From Thermoanaerobaculia bacterium (GTDB lineage: Bacteria > Acidobacteriota > Thermoanaerobaculia > Multivoradales > UBA5704): DNA of 5,187 nucleotides. A program made the translations under genes and the position numbers. The stretch covers positions 1-5,187 of the forward strand of contig JAICSG010000346.1 of the NCBI GenBank assembly GCA_025937035.1, read 5' to 3'. Each line of letters starts with the position of its first letter. Position 1 is the stretch's first letter. Positions 1 to 4,325 of the stretch are shown one piece after another. The notes below the pieces were generated by a model. That model was not told the origin of the DNA, did no database searches, and saw only the letters and a program-made list of their open reading frames with translations.

Positions 1-813
1 GGTCATCAGCGCGGCGCGCTGCACGGCGTCGACCAGGAGCTTGCGGTCGAACAGCACCTTCTTGTCGTTGTCCTTGGCGATCACCCGCTCGTAGTCCGGG
101 AAGGTTCCCTCCAGGATGCGGCAGATCAGCTCGCGACGGCCGAGGCCGAACGAGAGATGGTGCTCGCCGCGGCCGTAGGAGAGCTTGCCGTCCCCCTCGA
201 AGCGCTGGAGCTCCTGGAGGGCCTTGCGCGGCACCAGAACCGAATCCTCGCCGCCGGCGCTCTCCAGCCCCCCCTCGACCAGGGCCAGCCGGTGGCCGTC
301 GGTCGCCACCATCTCCAATCCTCCGTCCTTCAGCTTCAACAGGGCGCCGTTGAGCTGGAAGCGCGACTCCTCGGCCGAGACGGCGAAGAGGATCTTGGCC
401 ACCATGCGGCGGAAATCGGTGAAGGGAATGTCGACCTTGCGGCCTTCTTCCAGGCTGGGGAGGGTCGGGAAGTCGTCCGGAGCGAGGCCGTGGATCTTGA
501 AGCGCGACTTGCCGGCCCGGATGGTGAGCACGCGCGGCTCCTCCTGGACCAGCAGCACCTCCTCGCCGGTGAGCGAGCGGATGATCTCGACCAGCTTCTT
601 GGCCTGGACGGCGATCCCCCCCTCGCGCTTCACGTCGGCGTCGCACCAGGAGGTCAGCGAGACGTCGAGGTCGGTCGCGGCCAGGTTGAGCCGGTCTCCC
701 CGCGCGGTGAGCAGCAGGTGGGAGAGGACCGGGATGGTGGTCTTGCGCTCGACGATGCCCTGCATGGGGCTGAGCTCGCCCAGGAATTCGCTACGGGTGA
801 CGCGGATCTCCAT
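1..813 (-). CDS. dnaN: DNA polymerase III subunit beta (sliding clamp), 3' end cut by window
   Basis: DnaN forms the ring-shaped dimer that encircles DNA and tethers the replicative polymerase and other replication and repair proteins. The minus-strand frame from the ATG at 813 stays open to base 1, giving 271 residues; family members are about 366-375 residues, so roughly 95-105 C-terminal residues lie outside the window. Seen directly: the N-terminal motif IVERKTTIPVL (residues 20-30), the first-domain AATDLD (45-50), the hallmark VATDGHRLA (169-177) in the second domain, VPRKAL (194-199) and FPDYERV (239-245 region). Domains 1 (about 1-120) and 2 (about 125-245) are complete and domain 3 has just begun, so the C-terminal edge of the partner-binding cleft cannot be checked. 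The start is supported by a GAGGA Shine-Dalgarno 7 nt upstream. It follows dnaA in the same direction across 287 bp, the conserved bacterial order. Identification is firm. Confidence 0.97.
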   Translation of the reverse strand, partial: MEIRVTRSEFLGELSPMQGIVERKTTIPVLSHLLLTARGDRLNLAATDLDVSLTSWCDADVKREGGIAVQAKKLVEIIRSLTGEEVLLVQEEPRVLTIRAGKSRFKIHGLAPDDFPTLPSLEEGRKVDIPFTDFRRMVAKILFAVSAEESRFQLNGALLKLKDGGLEMVATDGHRLALVEGGLESAGGEDSVLVPRKALQELQRFEGDGKLSYGRGEHHLSFGLGRRELICRILEGTFPDYERVIAKDNDKKVLFDRKLLVDAVQRAALMT

Positions 814-820
814 TCACTCT

Positions 821-825
821 TCCTC
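821..825 (-). promoter_or_regulatory. Ribosome binding site of dnaN
   Basis: On the minus strand GAGGA lies 7 nt before the ATG at 813, a good match in sequence and spacing to the anti-Shine-Dalgarno. It fixes the dnaN start and sits at one edge of a 12-bp palindrome. Confidence 0.75.
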
Positions 826-835
826 TTCTAGAAGA
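824..835. repeat. Perfect 12-bp palindrome TCTTCTAGAAGA before dnaN
   Basis: The sequence is identical to its reverse complement over 12 bases and shares two bases with the dnaN Shine-Dalgarno. Its location, just downstream of a candidate -10 element, would suit an operator. A palindrome has no loop, so an RNA hairpin would have to open its centre and would be weak. Chance occurrence is possible; function is inference. Confidence 0.4.
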
Positions 836-841
836 CATCTA

Positions 842-850
842 AATATAGCA
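842..850 (-). promoter_or_regulatory. Candidate extended -10 promoter for dnaN
   Basis: The minus strand reads TGCTATATT, an extended -10 (TGn followed by TATATT, five of six matches to TATAAT). No convincing -35 is seen 16-18 bp upstream, as is often tolerated for extended -10 promoters. Transcription would start near 835 and give a leader of about 22 nt with the ribosome binding site inside it. dnaN may also be reached by read-through from dnaA. Confidence 0.4.
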
Positions 851-937
851 TAGCCGTAGTAGACCGTAGGCGCTGCGGAAACGGGGAAAACCGCCCTAAG
901 CCCTTCCATCCTGGAGCCTTGCGATGGGCCCTGGAGC

Positions 938-957
938 TGTGCAGAGCCTGTGGACGG
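938..957 (-). promoter_or_regulatory. Two weak DnaA-box-like sites 11 bp apart
   Basis: On the minus strand CCGTCCACA (949-957) and CTCTGCACA (938-946) both end in a CACA core followed by G, lie in the same orientation and start 11 bp apart. That is the same spacing as the two direct boxes upstream of dnaA. Against TTWTNCACA the second matches well except at positions 1 and 3, while the first matches mainly in the TCCACA core. These would be low-affinity sites if real. Confidence 0.3.
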
Positions 958-961
958 GGTT

Positions 962-979
962 GAGGAAAACGAGGAAAAC
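962..979 (-). repeat. Tandem 9-bp repeat GAGGAAAAC (two copies)
   Basis: Plus-strand GAGGAAAAC occurs at 962-970 and again at 971-979 with no gap. The minus-strand reading is GTTTTCCTC twice, containing the TTTTCC half of a relaxed DnaA box; TTTTCCTCA (961-969) matches seven of nine bases of TTATCCACA. It may be part of an origin repeat array or chance. Confidence 0.4.
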
Positions 980-992
980 CTGCAAAGGCAGG
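975..992 (-). terminator. Weak hairpin with short T tract downstream of dnaA
   Basis: On the minus strand CCTGC (992-988) pairs with GCAGG (983-979) around a 4-nt loop, followed directly by TTTT and then more T-rich sequence. This is the only hairpin in the spacer followed by T residues in the direction of dnaA transcription. A 5-bp stem is short for an intrinsic terminator, so partial termination at most is inferred. Confidence 0.25.
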
Positions 993-1022
993 AAAAAATC
1001 CGCAGAAGCTCCACAACCCTTC

Positions 1023-1036
1023 CGGAGCGCTCTCCG
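1023..1036 (-). other. Short hairpin CGGAG/CTCCG
   Basis: CGGAG (1023-1027) and CTCCG (1032-1036) form a 5-bp inverted repeat with a 4-nt loop. There is no adjoining T tract. It is one of three small hairpins clustered within 115 bp after dnaA. Confidence 0.3.
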
Positions 1037-1051
1037 CAGGCTTTCCCCAGG

Positions 1052-1066
1052 CAGGCCGAGGGCCTG
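1052..1066 (-). other. GC-rich hairpin CAGGCC/GGCCTG downstream of dnaA
   Basis: CAGGCC (1052-1057) and GGCCTG (1061-1066) are perfect 6-bp arms around a 3-nt loop, 35 bp past the dnaA stop codon. No T tract follows on the minus strand, so it is not a classic intrinsic terminator; it could stabilise the 3' end of the dnaA mRNA. Confidence 0.4.
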
Positions 1067-1100
1067 TTGGGATGCCAGAATTAAATGCAAGGCGCGTGCC

Positions 1101-2393
1101 TTATGCGAAGTGCTGCTCGAAGCCGTGGAGGGTGCGGTCGAAGTCGGGGTCGCCGTCGCGCTTCTTCTGCACCGTCTCGCAGGAGTACATGACCGTCGAG
1201 TGGTGCTTGTCGTTGAACAGCTTGCCGATCTCGGGGTAGGAGAGGTCGGTCAGCCGCTTGCAGAGGTACATCGCCACCTGCCGCGGGATGACGATCTGGC
1301 GCGAGTTGCTCTTGCTCTTGATCTCGGAGACCTTGAGATCGTAGTGCCGGGCCACGAACTTGATGATCTCGGCCGCGGCCGGCCGCTTCCCTTCCTCGGG
1401 AAGGATGTCCTTCAGGGTCTCCCGCGCCAGCGCCGGCGACAGCGGCTTGCCGGTGAGCGAGGAGTAGGCGATCACCCGGGTCAGCAGCCCCTCGAGCTCG
1501 CGGATGTTCGACTTCACCTGCTGGGCGATGAACTCCGCCACCTCCTCGGGGAGCTGCACCCCCTCCAGCGAGGCCTTGCGCTGCAGGATCGCCACCTTGG
1601 TCTCCAGGTCCGGCGGCTGGATGTCGGCGATCAGCCCCCACTCGAAACGGCTGCGCAGCCGCTCCTCCAGGGTGGGGATGTTCCGCGGCGAGGAGTCGGA
1701 GGAGAGGATGATCTGCTTCTGGCTCGTGTAGAGGGTGTTGAAGGTGTGGAAGAACTCCTCCTGCGTCCGCTCCTTGTTGGCGATGAACTGCACGTCGTCG
1801 ATCATCAGGACGTCGATCGTGCGGTAGCGCTCGCGGAAGGCCGGCATGCGGTCGAAGCGGATCGAGTTGATCAGCTCGTTGACGAACTGCTCGGCCGCCA
1901 GGTAGAGCACGCGGAGCTGGGGGCGGCTGCGCTGGATCTCGTGGCCGATCGCGTGCAGCAGGTGGGTCTTGCCGAGGCCGACCCCCCCGTACACGAAGAG
2001 CGGGTTGTAGGACTCCGCCGGCTTCTCGGCCACCCGCTTGGCGGCGGCCGAGGCGAACTCGTTCGACTTGCCGTCGACGAAGCTGGCGAACGTGTACTTG
2101 GGGTTGAAGCTCGACGGCGCGGGCGGCACCACCTCGTCAGAGGGGATGTCGCCGTCGCCGAGCGCGAACAGCACCTCGAAGCCGGGATCTCCCAGCCCGG
2201 CCACCGCCCGGTCGACCATCGGCCGGTAGCTCTCCTCCAGCGTATGGAGGAAGCGGGAGTTGGGCGCGACCAGGACGAGCCGGTGACCGTTCTCGTCGCC
2301 CACCTTCAGCGGGCGGAACCAGGTGGTGAACTCGTCGGGATCGAGCTGCTGCTGCAATTGTCTCTGGAGAAGAGACCAATAGGATTGCGACAT
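1101..2393 (-). CDS. dnaA: Chromosomal replication initiator protein DnaA
   Basis: DnaA binds DnaA boxes at oriC, oligomerises with ATP, melts the origin and helps load the replicative helicase; it also regulates its own gene. The 430-residue protein is complete. Domain I spans about 1-80 (SYWSLL, FTTWFRPL), domain II is a short proline-containing linker at about 81-97, and the AAA+ domain III follows: Walker A GGVGLGKTH (136-144), Walker B VLMIDD (195-200), sensor 1 around IILSSD (228-233), box VII RLRSRF with the likely arginine finger Arg249, and sensor 2 Arg306. Domain IV (about 330-430) holds PRQVAMYL (370-377) and the signature DKHHSTV (395-401). Compared with E. coli (467 residues) the main difference is the short domain II. 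In the base-contacting motif, E. coli Arg432-Asp433-His434-Thr435-Thr436 align with Lys396-His397-His398-Ser399-Thr400, and E. coli Arg399 aligns with Asn363. The ATG at 2393 has GAGGT just upstream. Confidence 0.98.
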   Translation of the reverse strand: MSQSYWSLLQRQLQQQLDPDEFTTWFRPLKVGDENGHRLVLVAPNSRFLHTLEESYRPMVDRAVAGLGDPGFEVLFALGDGDIPSDEVVPPAPSSFNPKYTFASFVDGKSNEFASAAAKRVAEKPAESYNPLFVYGGVGLGKTHLLHAIGHEIQRSRPQLRVLYLAAEQFVNELINSIRFDRMPAFRERYRTIDVLMIDDVQFIANKERTQEEFFHTFNTLYTSQKQIILSSDSSPRNIPTLEERLRSRFEWGLIADIQPPDLETKVAILQRKASLEGVQLPEEVAEFIAQQVKSNIRELEGLLTRVIAYSSLTGKPLSPALARETLKDILPEEGKRPAAAEIIKFVARHYDLKVSEIKSKSNSRQIVIPRQVAMYLCKRLTDLSYPEIGKLFNDKHHSTVMYSCETVQKKRDGDPDFDRTLHGFEQHFA

Positions 2394-2396
2394 GGG

Positions 2397-2401
2397 ACCT
2401 C
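2397..2401 (-). promoter_or_regulatory. Ribosome binding site of dnaA
   Basis: GAGGT on the minus strand ends 3 nt before the ATG at 2393. The spacing is short but workable, and it supports this ATG, which also gives a normal domain I N-terminus. Confidence 0.55.
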
Positions 2402-2424
2402 AAATACAGCGCGACGGATACTCT

Positions 2425-2456
2425 ATTTCCACAGAATTTCCACAGACTGTGGAAAT
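2425..2456 (-). promoter_or_regulatory. Triple DnaA-box cluster in the dnaA leader
   Basis: The 10-mer ATTTCCACAG occurs three times without mismatch: plus strand 2425-2434 and 2436-2445, and minus strand 2456-2447. Each copy is separated from the next by a single A. The 9-base core ATTTCCACA matches TTATCCACA at seven of nine positions, including the invariant TCCACA. The two direct copies start 11 bp apart, close to one helical turn. Copies two and three form a perfect inverted repeat of 10-bp arms around one base. The cluster lies 32-63 bp upstream of the dnaA start codon, between the candidate promoter and the ribosome binding site. Known biology of dnaA leaders suggests DnaA binding for autoregulation and/or origin assembly. 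Confidence 0.85.
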
Positions 2457-2473
2457 CCCTGCTCCCAGGAGGG

Positions 2474-2488
2474 TTGATTCCGAATCGA
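2474..2488. repeat. Near-palindrome GATTC-C-GAATC
   Basis: GATTC (2476-2480) and GAATC (2482-2486) flank a central C; outer bases extend the symmetry with one mismatch at 2475/2487. It lies between the candidate dnaA promoter and the DnaA boxes, so a regulator site is conceivable, but the repeat is short. Confidence 0.3.
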
Positions 2489-2516
2489 AGCGGCTTAAGG
2501 TGACTACGACGGGATC

Positions 2517-2544
2517 ATCATAGCACAGCCTCCGGCGCCCGCAA
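2517..2544 (-). promoter_or_regulatory. dnaA: Candidate dnaA promoter (extended -10)
   Basis: The minus strand has TGC followed by TATGAT (2522-2517), an extended -10 matching TATAAT at five of six positions. TTGCGG (2544-2539) is a weak -35 (TTG conserved) with a 16-bp spacer. Transcription would begin near 2510, giving a leader of about 117 nt that contains the triple DnaA box, so bound DnaA could block elongation or initiation. It lies just past the hairpin at 2547-2569, a sensible terminator-then-promoter order. Confidence 0.5.
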
Positions 2545-2546
2545 GC

Positions 2547-2569
2547 CCCTTCGGCGAGGAGCCGAAAAG
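2547..2569 (-). terminator. Hairpin between sppA and dnaA, possible end of the sppA transcript
   Basis: TTCGGC (2550-2555) and GCCGAA (2561-2566) form a perfect 6-bp stem with a 5-nt loop. In the minus-strand RNA the stem extends to nine pairs through two G-U wobbles and a C-G pair (2547-2549 with 2567-2569). No T run follows in the minus direction, so it is not a canonical intrinsic terminator; it may end or protect the sppA mRNA 36 bp after its stop codon. Confidence 0.4.
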
Positions 2570-2610
2570 ATTCTATAACTTCATGCATGTCAATAACTTC
2601 CAGATTAGAA
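2565..2610. other. AT-rich stretch, candidate DNA unwinding element
   Basis: Only 13 of 46 bases are G or C (28%), in strong contrast with the GC-rich genes around it. It contains a direct repeat ATAACTTC (2575-2582 and 2593-2600) around the 8-bp palindrome CATGCATG (2582-2589). It lies about 110 bp from the triple DnaA box. An unwinding role is inferred from composition and position; the distance is larger than in the best studied origins. Confidence 0.35.
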
Positions 2611-4314
2611 GGGCCGCGCGAGCCTGGCGACCTCCATGGGTAATTCAAGCAGGCGTGGAGGGGTCTTTTCAAGGGACTTGACAACGTCCGTCAAAGCTGC
2701 CGGGAGGCGCGGCTGCCGTTTCTCCAGGAAGATGTCCAGCCACGACGGCGGCGAGGGGTAGAAATCGAGGCCCACGGTCTCGCCGGCGCCGAGGTGAGCC
2801 TGCTGGCGGGCGATCTCCACGGCGCGGTCGAGACCCCCGACCTCGTCGACCAGACCGATCTTCCGCGCCGCCGCGCCGGTCCACACCCGCCCGCTCGCCA
2901 CCCCCTCGACCGCCGAGCGGCTCATCCGGCGGCCGGTGGCCACGTGGCCCACGAAGGCCTGGTAGGTCCGATTCATGAGCTGCTGCACCCGCACCTCCTG
3001 CTGAGGGGTATAGGGCTGGAGGGAAGAATAGAGGTCGGCGTTGGCGCCCCGTTTCTGGGTGTCGTGGCCCACCCCCAGGATCTCCTCCTCGAAGCGGCGG
3101 GTGACCAGCTTGCCGCCGAAGATGCCGATCGAGCCGGTCAGGGTGGCGGGCTCGGCCACGATCTTGTCCGCCCTGGCGGCGATGTAGTACCCGCCCGAGG
3201 CCGCCGTGTCGGACATCGAGACGATCACCGGCTTCTTCTCCCGGAGCTTCACGACCTCGCGCAGGATGAGGTCGGAGGCGAGTGCCGACCCTCCGGGGCT
3301 GTCGATGCGCAGCACCACCGCGGCGATCGAGCGGTCCTTGCCCACGTCGCGGAGCACGCGCGCCATGTCGTCCGAGCCCATATAGACCTCGTCCGTCCAG
3401 GGGGCGACGCCGCCGCCCCCGCGCACGATCTCGCCGAGGGCGAAGACGACGGCGACCCGCTTGCCGGCGATCGGGGAGCTCGGGCTGTAGTCCTCGATCG
3501 CGACCCAGGAGGGCTTGCTCCCCACCCGCTTCTCCAGATGGGCCTTGAACTCGTCGGGGTAGGCGAGCCCGTCGACCAGGCCGCGCGCCAGGGCCTCGTC
3601 CGCCGAATACGGGGCGCCGTCGATCAGCGCCCGCACCTCCGCCTCGCTCTTGTGGCGGGCCTCGGAGATGGCGGAGACGATCTGCGCGTAGTAGCCGTCG
3701 AGCACCGCGGCGAGCGCCTCCTGAGCCTCGGGGCTGTACTGGCTCTGGGTGTAGGTCTCGACGGCGCTCTTGTAGCGCCCCACCCGGTTGAAGTCGGGCT
3801 CGATCTTGAGCTTGTCGAAGGCGCCGCGCAGGAAGCGGGTCTCGGTGTAGAGCCCGAGCAGGTTGAGGTCCCCCGCCGGCGCGAGGTAGATCCGCTCGCA
3901 GGCGGTCGCCAGGTAAAAGGCGAGCGTGCCGTTCGACCCCTCCCCGGCCGTCTCCAGGTAGCAGTCGACGAATTTACCGGCCCGCCGCAGGACCATCATC
4001 TGGCGGCGCAGCTCCTGGGCCTTGGCCAGCCCCAGGTCGGCGTCCTGGATGTAGACGGCCAGGCCGCGCACCGTGGAGTCCTGGCGGGCGGCGCGCAGGG
4101 CCGGGTAGAGCTCGGCGATGCTGGCCGGCTCGGGGGAGCCGCTGAACGGCAGCCGGGGCTCCCGCTGCTCCAGAACCGGACCGGCGAGATGCCAGACGAG
4201 GACCGTGGGGCCGTCCCCCACGGCGCCCCCCTTTCCTCCCAGCAGGATGCCGGCGACCGTCGCCATGATGGCGATCCCCAGTAAGAAGGAAAAGATGAAG
4301 AGCAGCTTTTTCAT
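2605..4314 (-). CDS. sppA: Signal peptide peptidase SppA, 67K type (peptidase family S49)
   Basis: SppA is a membrane-anchored serine protease that uses a Ser-Lys dyad to degrade signal peptides left in the membrane after secretion. The 569-residue protein is complete and close in size to the two-domain 67K form (E. coli 618), unlike the short 36K form. Residues 4-26 form one hydrophobic segment after Met-Lys-Lys, a signal anchor that would place the rest outside the cytoplasm. The N-terminal S49 repeat (about 85-240) carries GRYKSAVE with the likely general base Lys182. The C-terminal repeat (about 285-445) carries RIDSPGGSA (336-344) and AASGGYY with the likely nucleophile Ser373, followed by TGSIGIFG (393-400). 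Both catalytic residues are present, so it should be active. The ATG at 4314 has AGGA 7 nt upstream, overlapping the previous gene's stop. Transcription is probably with that upstream gene. Confidence 0.94.
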   Translation of the reverse strand: MKKLLFIFSFLLGIAIMATVAGILLGGKGGAVGDGPTVLVWHLAGPVLEQREPRLPFSGSPEPASIAELYPALRAARQDSTVRGLAVYIQDADLGLAKAQELRRQMMVLRRAGKFVDCYLETAGEGSNGTLAFYLATACERIYLAPAGDLNLLGLYTETRFLRGAFDKLKIEPDFNRVGRYKSAVETYTQSQYSPEAQEALAAVLDGYYAQIVSAISEARHKSEAEVRALIDGAPYSADEALARGLVDGLAYPDEFKAHLEKRVGSKPSWVAIEDYSPSSPIAGKRVAVVFALGEIVRGGGGVAPWTDEVYMGSDDMARVLRDVGKDRSIAAVVLRIDSPGGSALASDLILREVVKLREKKPVIVSMSDTAASGGYYIAARADKIVAEPATLTGSIGIFGGKLVTRRFEEEILGVGHDTQKRGANADLYSSLQPYTPQQEVRVQQLMNRTYQAFVGHVATGRRMSRSAVEGVASGRVWTGAAARKIGLVDEVGGLDRAVEIARQQAHLGAGETVGLDFYPSPPSWLDIFLEKRQPRLPAALTDVVKSLEKTPPRLLELPMEVARLARPF

Positions 4315-4321
4315 GGCCGAA

Positions 4322-4325
4322 TCCT
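4322..4325 (-). promoter_or_regulatory. Ribosome binding site of sppA overlapping the upstream stop codon
   Basis: Minus-strand TAGGA contains both the TAG stop of the upstream deacylase (4326-4324) and the AGGA Shine-Dalgarno (4325-4322), 7 nt before the sppA ATG. Ribosomes ending on the deacylase would sit on this site, so the two genes are probably translationally coupled. Confidence 0.65.

Larger units (their letters stand above)
814..1100. other. dnaA-dnaN intergenic spacer, possible secondary origin region
   Basis: This 287-bp gap between the dnaA stop and the dnaN start has no credible gene; the short frames crossing it on the minus strand have no recognisable protein features. It is unusually long for a simple dnaA-dnaN operon spacer. 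It contains a candidate dnaN promoter, a pair of DnaA-box-like sites at 938-957, an AGCTCCACA half-box at 1007-1015, several minus-strand TTTTCC runs (885-890 and 961-1000) and short hairpins. The dnaA-dnaN gap is a known oriC site in many bacteria, so origin function is possible, but no box here is a strong match to TTATCCACA. Confidence 0.4.
2394..2604. other. sppA-dnaA intergenic region, candidate oriC
   Basis: The 211-bp gap combines three identical DnaA-box-like 10-mers, an AT-rich stretch at its sppA end and a likely dnaA promoter. Bacterial oriC is often next to dnaA, so this is the best origin candidate in the window. No open frame here looks like a gene. Fewer boxes are present than in many origins, so the region may instead be only the autoregulated dnaA promoter. 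Confidence 0.5.

Noticed and set aside
157..853. Two overlapping plus-strand frames opposite dnaN
   Set aside because: Both lie antisense to a confidently identified dnaN and have no protein features.
846..869. Five TAG trinucleotides in 24 bp, resembling a DnaA-trio element
   Set aside because: Their spacing is irregular (5, 6, 3 and 7 bp), not the regular 3-bp repeat of a DnaA-trio, and no strong DnaA box adjoins them.
924..2477. Long plus-strand open frame opposite dnaA (517 codons)
   Set aside because: It is antisense to a certain dnaA gene, is rich in Leu, Gly, Arg, Asp and Val as expected for the complement of GC-rich codons, and shows no domain.
2588..2593. Perfect minus-strand TTGACA -35 hexamer after sppA
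   Set aside because: No acceptable -10 lies 16-18 bp downstream; the nearest TATAGA is only 10 bp away.
2794..4284. Long plus-strand open frame opposite sppA (496 codons)
   Set aside because: It is antisense to sppA, with low-complexity composition and no recognisable motif; long antisense frames are normal at this GC content.
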